Below are positions 15,709-24,921 of a DNA stretch of 64,000 bases, one piece after another. Both the position numbers and the translations under genes were made by a program. Source of the DNA: Acetatifactor muris (GTDB lineage Bacteria > Bacillota > Clostridia > Lachnospirales > Lachnospiraceae); NCBI RefSeq assembly GCF_024623325.1, contig NZ_JANJZD010000028.1:1-64000 (forward strand). The letters run 5' to 3'. Under the pieces are notes generated by a model, which was not told the DNA's origin, made no database searches, and worked only from the letters and a program-made list of their open reading frames with translations. Position 1 is the stretch's first letter. Each line of letters begins with the position of its first letter.

Positions 15709-17070
15709 ATGGGATTAATCAGAGCGGCAAAGGATGCGATAGGTTCCCTTCTGGCAGACCAGTGGAGGGAATACTTTTATTGTGATTCTCTTTCCAATGA
15801 TATTCTGGTGACAAAGGGAAAAAGAAAAGAGAACGGCGGACGCGGCAATAATAAGGGAACAGATAACATCATCTCCGACGGCTCCATTGTGGCAGTAAAC
15901 GAGGGCCAGTGTATGATTATCGTGGAACAGGGAGGCATTGTGGAGTTCTGTGCGGAGGCTGGAGAATTTGTCTTCGACAAGTCCACCGAGCCCAGTCTGT
16001 TCAGCGGGGATCTGGGTGAAAGCATTATGAACACCTTCAAAACCGTTGGAAAGAGATTTACGTTCGGCGGCAGTGCAGCCAAGGACCAGAGAGTTTATTT
16101 CTTTAATACAAAGGAGATAATGAACAATCTCTACGGCACAGCCACGCCAATTCCTTTTCGGTACATAGATGACAATATTGGTCTGGATATGGATGTGAGT
16201 ATCCGCTGCAACGGCTCCTATTCATTCCGGATTACGGACCCGCTTTTGTTTTACCAGAATGTCTGCGGGAATGTGACAGACAGCTATAACCGCAGCCAAC
16301 TGCAGAATCAGATGAAAGCGGAGCTGATGACTGCCATGCAGCCTGCTTTGGGCAGGATCAGCAGACTTCGTGTGAGGGTATCGGATATTCCTTACCATGT
16401 GACGGAACTGGTGGATGCCGTGAATCAGGAGCTGTCGGGGAAATGGGAGAAGACGAGGGGTATTGTGGTGGTCAGCATGACCATGAATCCTCCTTCCATG
16501 CCCGAAGATGTGACAAAAAAGATCAGCGAGCTGCAGACCACTGCTACTTTGCGGAATCCCAATATGGCTGCCGCCACGCTGGCAGGGGCTCAGGCGGAAG
16601 CCATGAAGGCGGCGGCGTCCAACACTTCCGCGGGTCCCATGATGGCTTTTGCCGGCATGAATATGGCCAATGCGGCCGGCGGTATGGATGCTTCCTCGCT
16701 GTTTTCCATGGGAGCGGCACAGAATCAGGCAAATCGCAGCCAGACAGGAAACGGGATGGCGCAGACAGGGTATCAGAGCGCAGCGGCGCCGGTGCCCGGC
16801 TGGAACTGTCAGTGCGGTCACAGAGACAACAGAGGAAAATTCTGTATGGAATGCGGCAGTCCGAAGCCTTCGGATGCAGGCTGGACCTGTGGCTGCGGGA
16901 CTGTGAATCAGGGAAAGTTCTGTACCAACTGCGGTTCCAGAAGACCGGAGGGCGCACCGCTTTATAGATGTGACAAATGCGGCTGGGAGCCGGAGGATCC
17001 GGCACATCCTCCTAAATTCTGCCCTGAGTGCGGCGATATTTTTGATGAGAGGGATAATGTGCGTCGCTAG
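15709..17070 (+). CDS. SPFH-domain protein with C-terminal zinc ribbons (YdjI-like)
   Basis: The 453-residue protein starts with a short amphipathic segment (MGLIRAAKDAIGSLLADQ) and the 'virion core protein'-type SPFH domain (about 50-290). An Ala/Met/Asn-rich linker follows (about 285-355). The tail has three zinc-ribbon-like units with paired cysteines: CQCG...CMECG, CGCG...CTNCG and CDKCG...CPECG. Homologues such as Bacillus YdjI work in membrane-stress systems with PspA/LiaH-like proteins. No such partner is seen here. AGGAGGTTGTAAGTT precedes the ATG. Confidence 0.88.
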   Translation: MGLIRAAKDAIGSLLADQWREYFYCDSLSNDILVTKGKRKENGGRGNNKGTDNIISDGSIVAVNEGQCMIIVEQGGIVEFCAEAGEFVFDKSTEPSLFSGDLGESIMNTFKTVGKRFTFGGSAAKDQRVYFFNTKEIMNNLYGTATPIPFRYIDDNIGLDMDVSIRCNGSYSFRITDPLLFYQNVCGNVTDSYNRSQLQNQMKAELMTAMQPALGRISRLRVRVSDIPYHVTELVDAVNQELSGKWEKTRGIVVVSMTMNPPSMPEDVTKKISELQTTATLRNPNMAAATLAGAQAEAMKAAASNTSAGPMMAFAGMNMANAAGGMDASSLFSMGAAQNQANRSQTGNGMAQTGYQSAAAPVPGWNCQCGHRDNRGKFCMECGSPKPSDAGWTCGCGTVNQGKFCTNCGSRRPEGAPLYRCDKCGWEPEDPAHPPKFCPECGDIFDERDNVRR

Positions 17071-17284
17071 TCTGTGACAATGTGAGACCTGGTTTGAGCA
17101 GCCGGCACTGCGGAGTCAGATATCCTATTGCTGTTTTGACACAATGGAATGTGATTTCGCGGGGCCGGCTGTTTGGCCTGTTCTTCTGATAAATTATGTT
17201 TGTCATGTAAACAGTGGGAAATACCCCATAGCGGTGTGAGGGTTAAAAGGAGGTAAAACGGGGAAGCTCCCGGAAAGGGAAACT

Positions 17285-19624
17285 ATGAGTATATATGATA
17301 CTTTAAATAAGGAACAAAAGGAAGCGGTGCTGCGGACAGACGGACCTGTGCTGCTGCTGGCGGGGGCGGGAAGCGGGAAGACCCGGGTGCTTACACACAG
17401 GATTGCATATCTTATCGATGAGATGGGTGTGAAACCGTGGAATATTCTGGCCATCACTTTTACCAATAAAGCGGCGGGAGAGATGAGGGACAGAGTGGAC
17501 AGGCTGGTGGGCTTCGGCGCCGACCAGGTCTGGGTTTCCACTTTCCATTCATCCTGTGTGCGGATCCTGCGCCGTTACATTGACAGAATCGGTTATGACA
17601 ACGGTTTTACCATTTATGATGCAGATGATCAGAAGACGGTAATGAAGGCAGTTATCCGGCGTCTGAATCTTGACCCCAAAATCTATAAAGAACGGAATTT
17701 TCTGAGCGCAGTATCCTCCGCAAAGGATGAGCTGATATCGGTGAGCGAGTTCGAGCGCAGGGCGGCAGGGGACTATAATCGTTCTCTTCAGGCCAGAGCC
17801 TACAGAGAGTATCAGGAAACGCTGCGTGCGAATAATGCGCTGGATTTTGATGATATTATCGTGAAGACGGTGGAGCTGTTCCGGAACTGTCCGGAAGTGC
17901 TGGATTCTTATCAGGAGCGTTTCCAGTACATCATGGTGGATGAATATCAGGATACGAATACGGCGCAGTTTGAGCTGGTGAGGCTGCTTGCAGAGAAGTA
18001 CCGGAATCTCTGTGTGGTGGGGGACGATGACCAGTCCATCTATAAATTCAGAGGTGCCAATATCAGGAATATTCTGGATTTTGAAAAGTATTTTCCGGAG
18101 GCGGCAGTTATCCGGCTGGAGCAGAATTACCGTTCCACACAGGCAATTCTGGATGCGGCCAATGCGGTGATCCGCAACAATACCGGGCGGAAAGAGAAGA
18201 CGCTCTGGACAGGCAGAATGGGCGGAGAAAAGGTTCGCTTCCGCCAGTTTGACAGTGCCTACGAGGAAGCGGAGTATATCGCGGAAGAAATCGCCCGTAA
18301 AGCGGTGAAAAAAGGCATGGAGTACAGAGACTGTGCGGTGCTTTTCCGAACCAATGCACAGGCACGTCTTCTGGAAGAGCGAATGATTATGGAAGGTGTG
18401 CCATATAATGTGGTGGGAGGTACAAACTTTTATTCCAGGCTGGAGATCAAAGATATTCTGGCCTATCTGAAAACTGTGGATTCCGGCCGGGATGACGTGG
18501 CCGTGCGGCGCATTATCAACGTGCCCAGGCGGGGAATTGGCAATGCCACTCTGGAGAAGGCGGAAGAATTTGCCAGATTGAGGGGAATCGGTCTGTATTC
18601 GGCCTTTGAGCGGGTGGACGAAATAGAAGGGCTGGGGAGAGCGGCGGCCAAAATTCGCTCTTTTGTGGAATTAATCAGGAAATTTCGCGAAGCGCGTTCC
18701 CGGATGACAGTGGCAGAGCTGATTCAGCTGATCATAGAACAGATTGGCTACGAAGCGTATCTTCAGGATTACGATGATGACGGCGAGGACAGAATTGCGA
18801 ATGTGGATGAACTGATAACCAAGGCCGTGAATTATGCTAAGACCCATGAGGAAGCGACGCTGCAGGAATTTCTGGAGGAAGTTGCACTGGTGGCGGATAT
18901 TGACAATGTAAACGATAACGACAACCGGGTGCTTCTGATGACACTGCATTCTGCAAAGGGACTGGAATTCCCCTGTGTGTACCTGGCTGGTCTGGAGGAT
19001 GGGCTGTTTCCCGGGTATATGGCGGTGAATTCCGACAGTATCGAAGATCTGGAAGAGGAGCGAAGGCTGGCCTATGTGGGGATTACCAGGGCGAAGGATG
19101 AGCTGATTCTGACCAGTGCCAGGACGCGGATGATTCGGGGAGAGACCCAGTATAATCCAGTGAGCCGTTTTGTGAGGGAGATCCCTCCGGAGCTGCTGGA
19201 AAGCGGCAGTGCTTTCGGGAGGAAAACGGCCGACAGTAGAGCGGCATCTGCTTTTACCGACCGCAGGCGTGATGTGTCGCAGGGAGACAGTGGAGCCCGG
19301 GCAGCCCGCGGAAGCGACGGTGTTGCGGATTATCGACCGAAGGCGATTGTGCGGCCGAAAGTGACGCCGAGAGCGGATAAGCCTTTTATTGCGAAAGGCA
19401 TCGGCAGTTTGAATCAGCTGGCGGGAATTTCCAGAGGTGCGGTTTACAAGGCGCCGGAGGCACTTACTTATAGTGTGGGCGACAGAGTTTCCCATATGAA
19501 ATACGGAGAGGGAAAAGTGATAAAGATTGACAGAGAAGAGCGGGATTACAAGGTGACAGTGAATTTTGACAAAGCAGGCCAGAAAATTATGTATGCTTCT
19601 TTTGCAAAATTAAAAAGGTTGTAG
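17285..19624 (+). CDS. pcrA: ATP-dependent DNA helicase PcrA/UvrD
   Basis: The 779-residue SF1 helicase carries the Q motif near LNKEQ, Walker A AGAGSGKT (26-33), motif Ia ITFTNKAAGEM, motif II VDEYQDTN, motif III VVGDDDQSIYKFRGA, motif IV RLEQNYRST, motif V LMTLHSAKGLEFP and motif VI AYVGITRAKDEL. The C-terminus has the PcrA Tudor-like end, SYSVGDRVSHMKYGEGKV-like (TYSVGDRVSHMKYGEGKVI). PcrA unwinds DNA in repair, rolling-circle replication and removal of RecA or stalled RNA polymerase. The gene has a purine-rich leader with AAGGAGG about 35 bases upstream and GGAAAGGGAAACT next to the ATG. Confidence 0.96.
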   Translation: MSIYDTLNKEQKEAVLRTDGPVLLLAGAGSGKTRVLTHRIAYLIDEMGVKPWNILAITFTNKAAGEMRDRVDRLVGFGADQVWVSTFHSSCVRILRRYIDRIGYDNGFTIYDADDQKTVMKAVIRRLNLDPKIYKERNFLSAVSSAKDELISVSEFERRAAGDYNRSLQARAYREYQETLRANNALDFDDIIVKTVELFRNCPEVLDSYQERFQYIMVDEYQDTNTAQFELVRLLAEKYRNLCVVGDDDQSIYKFRGANIRNILDFEKYFPEAAVIRLEQNYRSTQAILDAANAVIRNNTGRKEKTLWTGRMGGEKVRFRQFDSAYEEAEYIAEEIARKAVKKGMEYRDCAVLFRTNAQARLLEERMIMEGVPYNVVGGTNFYSRLEIKDILAYLKTVDSGRDDVAVRRIINVPRRGIGNATLEKAEEFARLRGIGLYSAFERVDEIEGLGRAAAKIRSFVELIRKFREARSRMTVAELIQLIIEQIGYEAYLQDYDDDGEDRIANVDELITKAVNYAKTHEEATLQEFLEEVALVADIDNVNDNDNRVLLMTLHSAKGLEFPCVYLAGLEDGLFPGYMAVNSDSIEDLEEERRLAYVGITRAKDELILTSARTRMIRGETQYNPVSRFVREIPPELLESGSAFGRKTADSRAASAFTDRRRDVSQGDSGARAARGSDGVADYRPKAIVRPKVTPRADKPFIAKGIGSLNQLAGISRGAVYKAPEALTYSVGDRVSHMKYGEGKVIKIDREERDYKVTVNFDKAGQKIMYASFAKLKRL

Positions 19625-19641
19625 TATTTTTGGGGTGAATA

Positions 19642-19650
19642 TGATATAAT
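19642..19650 (+). promoter_or_regulatory. extended -10 promoter of the small membrane protein gene
   Basis: TGATATAAT is a consensus extended -10 element; the -35 region is poor, as is usual for this promoter class. It lies about 50 bases before the start codon. Confidence 0.45.
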
Positions 19651-19701
19651 AAGGGTGTTAACTAAAAAAGGCAGAAAATCTGTCAGCATGGAGGTAGATT
19701 T

Positions 19702-19971
19702 ATGAATAAGATCGAGAACCTGATCGATATGGCAAGACTGAATGACCTGTTGGGGAAAAAGGAAGAAGAGAAGAAGGAATGGAATGTTGTGGTATGTGTG
19801 CTGGCGATTATCGGCGCAGTTGCAGCGGTGGCCGGCATTGCCTATGCAGTATACCGCTATCTGAATCCCCGTTATCTGGAGGACTTTGAGGAAGAATTTG
19901 AAGATGAGTTCGAGGATGAGGATGCAGAGGACGAAGAGGATGACTTCTTTGCGGACGAGGGAGAGAACTGA
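19702..19971 (+). CDS. small single-pass membrane protein with acidic tail (DUF4366-like)
   Basis: The 89-residue protein begins MNKIENLIDMARLNDLLGKK, has one membrane helix (about 28-50), and ends in a nearly pure Asp/Glu tail (about 58-89). GGAGGTAG precedes the ATG and it is 4 bases ahead of the RNA methyltransferase. Similar tiny proteins are common in clostridia and have no known function. I cannot assign one. Confidence 0.75.
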   Translation: MNKIENLIDMARLNDLLGKKEEEKKEWNVVVCVLAIIGAVAAVAGIAYAVYRYLNPRYLEDFEEEFEDEFEDEDAEDEEDDFFADEGEN

Positions 19972-19975
19972 CTGA

Positions 19976-21541
19976 ATGAAAAAAGGACAGGTGTATGAAG
20001 CGACAGTTGAGAGGGTAGATTTCCCCAATAAAGGAGCAGCGCAGACTGGGGAGGGTACCGTTATCGTAAAGAACAGCCTGCCCGGACAGAGAATAAAGCT
20101 CAGCGTCAATAAAATCAGAAATGGGAAGGCGGAAGGCCGTCTGCTGGAGGTGCTTGAAAAGTCACCTCTGGAGACCGGAAGTCCGTGTTCCCTTTTTGGC
20201 ATATGCGGAGGATGCACTTATCTGTCTCTTCCATATGAAGAACAGCTGAAGATAAAGGAAAATCAGGTGAAGAGGCTTCTGAACGGCTGTCTGAGCAGGC
20301 AAAAGGAACCCTGGCGCTGGGAGGGAATCAAGGGCAGTCCGGAGATATACGGATACCGGAATAAGATGGAATTTACCTTCGGTGATGAGAGTAAGGAGGG
20401 GCCTCTGACGCTGGGCATGCACAGACGGGGCAGCTTTTATGATGTGGTGACAGTGGGAGACTGCCGCATTGTGGATGAGGATTATCGTCTGATACTGAAG
20501 ACGGTGCTGGAATATTTCAGTGGTCAGAGAGTCGGGTATTATCACCGGCTGCGGCATGAAGGATATCTGCGGCATCTGGTGGTGAGGAAGGCCTCGGGGA
20601 CCGGGGAAATCCTGACGGCATTGGTAACCACCAGCCAGGCCCCCTGGGGGAGCGTCTGTGGGGCAGGAGCAGGTGAAGAAAGCGCCGGCAGAGACATGGT
20701 ATGTGAGGAGAGTGCGGAGAGGCGCCTTATAGAAGGCTTTCGGGAATGTCTGCTGGAACTGGAGCGCAGCGGAAGGCTGAAGGGAAGTTTTGCCGGAATC
20801 TTACATATTATAAATGATTCCGCGGCAGATATCGTACAGTGCGACCGCATGGACATTCTCTATGGAAAGGATTATTTCTACGAAGAGCTGCTGGGACTTC
20901 GATTCCGCATTTCTGTCTTTTCTTTTTTCCAGACGAATACGTACGGCGCCGAGATTTTGTATGAGACGGTGCGGGAGTATGTGGAGCAGGCCGGAAGGGA
21001 CAGCGGGAGACGAGCCGGAACAGAAGCGGAAGACCGGGGAAACGGCAGGAAGGGCGGAATCGTGTATGATCTGTACAGCGGTACGGGTACCATTGCACAG
21101 ATGATGGCTCCTGCGGCGGAGAAGGTGATTGGGGTGGAGATCGTGGAGGAGGCGGTGCAGGCCGCCGTCAGAAATGCGGCGGAAAACGGCCTGCATAACT
21201 GTGAATTCATTGCCGGGGATGTGCTGAAGGTTCTGGATACCATAGAGGAGAAGCCGGATTTGATTATTCTTGACCCGCCCAGAGATGGCATCCATCCGAA
21301 GGCACTGCCGAAAATCATCGCTTATGGGGTGGAGCATATTATCTACATTTCCTGCAAGCCCACCAGTCTCGTCCGGGATTTGGAGATATTGCTGCAGGCG
21401 GGATATGTAGTGGAGAGGGCGGTGACAGTGGACCAGTTTCCATGGACGGCGAATGTAGAGACGGTCTGTCAGCTTTCGAGAAAAACGGATTCGCGTCTGA
21501 GCGCCGCGGCGGGAGAGAGAACGGAATCGTGCTGTGACTGA
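19976..21541 (+). CDS. rlmD: 23S rRNA (uracil-C5)-methyltransferase, RlmD/TrmA family
   Basis: The 521-residue protein has an N-terminal TRAM domain (about 1-60), an iron-sulfur cysteine cluster CSLFGICGGC followed by TYL (about 66-76), then the SAM-binding methyltransferase domain: YDLYSGTGTIAQMMA, GVEIVEEAV, IILDPPRDG and the catalytic Cys in YISCKPTSLVRD. Family members methylate U1939 or U747 of 23S rRNA; position specificity cannot be read. There is an Arg/Glu/Gly-rich insertion before the SAM domain (about 342-360). It closely follows the small membrane protein gene. Confidence 0.9.
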   Translation: MKKGQVYEATVERVDFPNKGAAQTGEGTVIVKNSLPGQRIKLSVNKIRNGKAEGRLLEVLEKSPLETGSPCSLFGICGGCTYLSLPYEEQLKIKENQVKRLLNGCLSRQKEPWRWEGIKGSPEIYGYRNKMEFTFGDESKEGPLTLGMHRRGSFYDVVTVGDCRIVDEDYRLILKTVLEYFSGQRVGYYHRLRHEGYLRHLVVRKASGTGEILTALVTTSQAPWGSVCGAGAGEESAGRDMVCEESAERRLIEGFRECLLELERSGRLKGSFAGILHIINDSAADIVQCDRMDILYGKDYFYEELLGLRFRISVFSFFQTNTYGAEILYETVREYVEQAGRDSGRRAGTEAEDRGNGRKGGIVYDLYSGTGTIAQMMAPAAEKVIGVEIVEEAVQAAVRNAAENGLHNCEFIAGDVLKVLDTIEEKPDLIILDPPRDGIHPKALPKIIAYGVEHIIYISCKPTSLVRDLEILLQAGYVVERAVTVDQFPWTANVETVCQLSRKTDSRLSAAAGERTESCCD

Positions 21542-21661
21542 CAGCTGATTATCTGCAGGTATCGGTGAGATGCCTGCATCTCTGTATTTTTGGAGAGTAT
21601 TTTACAAATAATATGACTGGTGATGATTTTACAGTAAAAATGAAATTTGCGGGAGGCTGCG

Positions 21662-22249
21662 GTGAAAAAAGAAGAGAAAACAGAGGAAAATAAACTGTGG
21701 ATATTATTTAAGTCCATGTTTGTTCTGAGTGCCTGTACTTTTGGCGGCGGGTTTGTCATTGTCTCTCTGATGAAGAAGAAATATGTGGAAGAACTGAAGT
21801 GGCTTGATGAAGACGAAATGCTTGATGTGACGGCGATTACGCAGTCTTCTCCGGGACCGCTTCCGGTGAATGCCTCTGTCATTATCGGCTATCGAATGGC
21901 CGGGGTGACAGGTTCTCTGGCGGCAATTGTGGGAACCATATTGCCGCCCATGGTGATTATCTCCGTGATTTCGCTGTTCTATGAGCAGTTTCGTACAAAC
22001 CCCTATATTGCTGTAGCGCTGCAGGTAATGCGAGCCGGAGTGGCAGCCGTGATATTTGATGTTGTGCTGAATCTGGCAGGGAATGTGATGAAGACAAAAA
22101 GGATTCTGTATATCGGAATGATGGTGACGGCCTTTGTCGCAACTTATTTTTTTGATATCAGTGCCATGCTGGTGATTTTAACCTGTCTGGGTATCGGACT
22201 TGCGGATATGACAGTTACCATGAGAAAAAAGAAAGGACCGGAAGCATAA
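21662..22249 (+). CDS. chromate transporter family, first half-size subunit
   Basis: The roughly 195-residue membrane protein carries the CHR signature ACTFGGGFVIVSLMKKKYVEE and SSPGPLPVNASVIIGYRMAG, with about five to six helices. Start choice: the GTG at 21662 has GGGAGG seven bases upstream. A TTG at 21647 is possible but poorer. Together with the next gene it forms the paired short-chain CHR type, where two antiparallel halves make one transporter. Chromate specificity is not assured in anaerobes. Confidence 0.85.
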   Translation: MKKEEKTEENKLWILFKSMFVLSACTFGGGFVIVSLMKKKYVEELKWLDEDEMLDVTAITQSSPGPLPVNASVIIGYRMAGVTGSLAAIVGTILPPMVIISVISLFYEQFRTNPYIAVALQVMRAGVAAVIFDVVLNLAGNVMKTKRILYIGMMVTAFVATYFFDISAMLVILTCLGIGLADMTVTMRKKKGPEA

Positions 22250-22822
22250 ATGTTATTACTGAAATTATTTTTTTCCTTTATACAGGTTGGACTGTTCAGC
22301 GTGGGCGGAGGGTATGCGGCCATTCCGCTGATTCAGGAGCAGATTGTAAATATTCATGGGCTGATGACGCTGGAGGAATTTTCTGACCTGATTACAGTGG
22401 CAGAGATGACACCTGGTCCCATATCTATCAATTCCGCGACATTTGTAGGTATGAGGATAGCGGGAATTCCCGGAGTACTGATTTGTACCATTGGGTGTAT
22501 CCTGCCGTCATTCTGTATCTGTCTGACACTGGCATATTTTTACTATAAATATCGTTCCATGCAGGGGGTTCAGATTGTTCTCGGCGCCATGCGGCCTGCG
22601 GTGGTGGCGCTGATTGCCTCGGCGGGGGCGTCCATCCTTATGCTGGGATTATTTCAGGCTGAAATCGGGAATATTGTATTGCGTGATATCCGGGTGGTGG
22701 AACTGGGAATTTTTGGAGCAGCATTGTTTCTGCTGAGAAAATTCAAGATAAATGCCGTGACGATTATCCTGGGAAGCGGCGTGGCGGGAACCTTGATTTA
22801 CGGACTTTTGGGGGCCATATAG
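22250..22822 (+). CDS. chromate transporter family, second half-size subunit
   Basis: The 190-residue membrane protein has the second-half CHR signature SVGGGYAAIPLIQEQIV and EMTPGPISINSATFVGMRIAG. Its ATG directly follows the TAA of the first subunit, indicating translational coupling and a 1:1 complex. Confidence 0.85.
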   Translation: MLLLKLFFSFIQVGLFSVGGGYAAIPLIQEQIVNIHGLMTLEEFSDLITVAEMTPGPISINSATFVGMRIAGIPGVLICTIGCILPSFCICLTLAYFYYKYRSMQGVQIVLGAMRPAVVALIASAGASILMLGLFQAEIGNIVLRDIRVVELGIFGAALFLLRKFKINAVTIILGSGVAGTLIYGLLGAI

Positions 22823-22881
22823 AAAAAGATGATGTACGGGGTAATCATAAAACTTGCAGAATCGAGAGGAGACTGAGCGTA

Positions 22882-23865
22882 ATGTGTACTGCAGCAACAT
22901 ACAGGACAAAAGACTTTTACTTCGGGAGAACTCTGGACAATGACTTCTCCTATGGGGAGGAAATTGTGGTTATGCCCAGGAATTTTCCGCTGTCTTTCCG
23001 TTATATGGGAACGCAGAAGAAGCATTATGCCATGATCGGCATGGCACATGTGGAAGCGGAATGCCCGCTGTATTATGATGCGGTGAATGAAAAAGGACTG
23101 GGTATGGCCGGACTTAATTTTGTGGGAAATGCGTCTTACCGAAAGGCGATGCCTGACAGAGAAAATGTGGCTACTTATGAATTTATTCCCTGGATACTGG
23201 GACAGTGCAGGGACGTGGAGGAAGCGAGAGCGCTGCTGGAGAAAATAAATCTCACAGATGACGATTTTCATGAAAAGCTGCCGGCGGCCCGGCTGCACTG
23301 GATGATTGCCGACAGAGACCACTGCATTACCGTGGAGTCAACGAAAGAAGGACTGCAGATATACGACAATCCGGTTGGTGTATTGACCAATAATCCGCCC
23401 TTTGACCAGCAGATTTTTGCACTGAATCACTATATGCAGTTATCGCCGGAAGAACCGCAGAATCATTTTTCAGCCCAGCTGCCGCTGTACTGCTATAGCC
23501 GGGGAATGGGAGCACTGGGGCTCCCGGGAGATTTGTCCTCTCAGTCCCGGTTTGTGCGGGCCGCCTTTGTCAGGATGAATTCCCGGTCAGGACAGTCCGA
23601 GGGGGAGAGTGTCAGCCAGTTTTTCCATATATTGGGTTCTGTGGACCAGCAGCGGGGGTGCTGTAAAGCAGGGGACGGCAGATATGAGATTACCATCTAT
23701 ACCTCCTGCTGTAATGCGGATAAAGGAATTTATTATTACACCACCTATGAAAATCATCAGATTACGGCGGTGGATATGCACAGGGAGAACCTGGAGGCCC
23801 ACATTCCGGCCAGGTATCCCATGCTTCAGGAGCAGCGGATATATCTGCAGAACTCAGACTGCTGA
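22882..23865 (+). CDS. choloylglycine hydrolase family protein (bile-salt-hydrolase type)
   Basis: The 327-residue Ntn-hydrolase begins MCTAATYR, so removal of Met exposes the nucleophile Cys2. Other active-site equivalents are Arg16 (YFGRTLDNDFS), Asp19, an Asn in VLTNNPPFDQQ, and Arg in LPGDLSSQSRFVRAAF. Family members cleave glycine- or taurine-conjugated bile salts or penicillin V at the cytoplasmic side. LPGD-SS-SRFVRAAF matches bile salt hydrolases closely, which fits a gut organism. Substrate is inferred. GAGAGGAGACTGAGCGTA precedes the ATG. Confidence 0.88.
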   Translation: MCTAATYRTKDFYFGRTLDNDFSYGEEIVVMPRNFPLSFRYMGTQKKHYAMIGMAHVEAECPLYYDAVNEKGLGMAGLNFVGNASYRKAMPDRENVATYEFIPWILGQCRDVEEARALLEKINLTDDDFHEKLPAARLHWMIADRDHCITVESTKEGLQIYDNPVGVLTNNPPFDQQIFALNHYMQLSPEEPQNHFSAQLPLYCYSRGMGALGLPGDLSSQSRFVRAAFVRMNSRSGQSEGESVSQFFHILGSVDQQRGCCKAGDGRYEITIYTSCCNADKGIYYYTTYENHQITAVDMHRENLEAHIPARYPMLQEQRIYLQNSDC

Positions 23866-23871
23866 CCGTTG

Positions 23872-24007
23872 CTGTGAAGATACTTGTCACTGTATTTTTT
23901 CTCCATAAAGGCCCACCATCTATGATAGAGCCATACGTCGAACATCTGACTTGCGGCATAGACGCTGAAGGAAGAAAGCAGCAATTAACGATAACAGCGT
24001 TCTTCAT
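23872..24007 (-). pseudogene. stump of a VUT-family (queuosine precursor) transporter
   Basis: Read on the minus strand after the radical SAM gene, an ATG overlapping its stop (ATGA at 24004-24007) begins MKNAVIV. In another frame the DNA then gives VYAASQMFDVWLYHRWW followed by AFMEKKYSDKYL. That resembles the last-but-one helix and loop of YhhQ/VUT transporters (SQ-DVW-H pattern). Most of the protein is missing, and the frame change marks an internal deletion. The fragment runs into the 3' end of the convergent hydrolase gene. Transporter identity is from memory of the family and needs a search. Confidence 0.5.
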
Positions 24008-24696
24008 CCCACACCAAAATCAGTGTTCTCAATTAAGATATCAACACGGTTATTCTCTGCGTATTTCGGATAAATTTTTTCACGAAATACTGAGATAACT
24101 TCTTCGTCCGGTCTGACTGACGTACTGTTTTCGCACATGATGTTCAGACAGATACGTTCAAAATAAGTAAGTCCCAATATAATATCCTGTTCCATGGAGG
24201 CCAGAGTCTGACCGGATATGCCGAACAGAAAGTTTGCCTCGTCAAAACAGCGGCTGATGATTTCGGGCCTTCTGTCAGGAATTCCCTTCTTCAGCACTTT
24301 TTCGCGAAATGCCCAGTCAAATGTCTCCAGTCCCAGCTTCATTTTCACATTGAACTCGGAGAAGTCACGCCTGAGTGCGGGAATTTTTTCCTTATATAGA
24401 TAGTGGGATTCAAAATGGATGGTGGATATATTCCTGTCCCGGCATACGGCTTTGATCAGATTGAGAGTCCGAGAATCCAGCTCGAAGACAGAACCGCTGT
24501 TGATGACTTCCAGATTATCGAATTCCCCTGTGACCTGGCTGAGCACGTCGCTGTTGAGAAGGTAATTGGCGTTATCGTCGGCGCATTTATCCAGATGGTA
24601 ATCACAGAAGGGACATTTTCCGTATACACATCCCCTGCCGCGAAGCAGAACAATTTCTCTTTTTTCTTTTTCCAGAATTTTGCTGTATCTTTCCAT
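24004..24696 (-). CDS. radical SAM enzyme, probable queuosine/preQ1 salvage
   Basis: The product has a radical SAM cluster motif with unusual spacing, RGRGCVYGKCPFCDYHLDK, near residues 18-37. It continues with LEVINSGSVFELD, FESHYLY and KLGLETFDWAFREKVL, features of a SAM radical barrel of about 230 residues. The preQ1-type riboswitch in its leader and the transporter stump downstream suggest a role in queuosine precursor salvage, such as the clostridial queuine lyase type. The precise reaction is inference. Start: an ATG at 24735 is 13 bases from AGGAGG but would place a perfect intrinsic terminator inside the coding region. The ATG at 24696 lies just past that terminator's T run, so I prefer it with moderate certainty. 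Confidence 0.72.
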   Translation of the reverse strand: MERYSKILEKEKREIVLLRGRGCVYGKCPFCDYHLDKCADDNANYLLNSDVLSQVTGEFDNLEVINSGSVFELDSRTLNLIKAVCRDRNISTIHFESHYLYKEKIPALRRDFSEFNVKMKLGLETFDWAFREKVLKKGIPDRRPEIISRCFDEANFLFGISGQTLASMEQDIILGLTYFERICLNIMCENSTSVRPDEEVISVFREKIYPKYAENNRVDILIENTDFGVG

Positions 24697-24703
24697 ATAA
24701 TAT

Positions 24704-24725
24704 AAAAAAGCGTCCCAAAGGACGC
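24704..24725 (-). terminator. terminator of the preQ1 riboswitch expression platform
   Basis: On the minus strand GCGTCC and GGACGC form a 6-bp stem with a TTTG loop, followed by six T, directly ahead of the ATG at 24696. A second hairpin (GCAGGG / CCCTGC) lies between it and the aptamer. Confidence 0.7.
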
Positions 24726-24747
24726 GGCAGGGCATACTGTCCCTGCA

Positions 24748-24816
24748 TCCTCCTTAGTTTTGATTTTGAAAAAGCTCGCAGCCCTTTCAGGGCAGGATGG
24801 TTACGAACTGCCCGGG
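24748..24816 (-). promoter_or_regulatory. putative preQ1 riboswitch aptamer
   Basis: On the minus strand GGGCAG and CTGCCC close a hairpin whose loop reads TTCGTAACCATC, matching the preQ1-I loop pattern. A small inserted stem (GAAA...TTTC) follows, then the A-rich tail CAAAATCAAAACTAAGGAGG that forms the pseudoknot in preQ1 aptamers. The extra stem before the tail is atypical for class I and could indicate class III or a variant. Confidence 0.65.
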
Positions 24817-24862
24817 AAAGCAAAATTTTATTTTGAGTAATGCCGGCATTTCAATGTGTTTC

Positions 24863-24892
24863 ATTTTACTACATGATACTTAAGTTTGTCAA
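24863..24892 (-). promoter_or_regulatory. promoter of the preQ1-radical SAM unit
   Basis: On the minus strand a perfect TTGACA and TAAAAT are spaced by 18 bases. ATCATGTAG occurs as a direct repeat, upstream of the -35 and just before the -10. Confidence 0.7.
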
Positions 24893-24921
24893 TAAAACTA
24901 CATGATTTTGATTTTTTGCAC

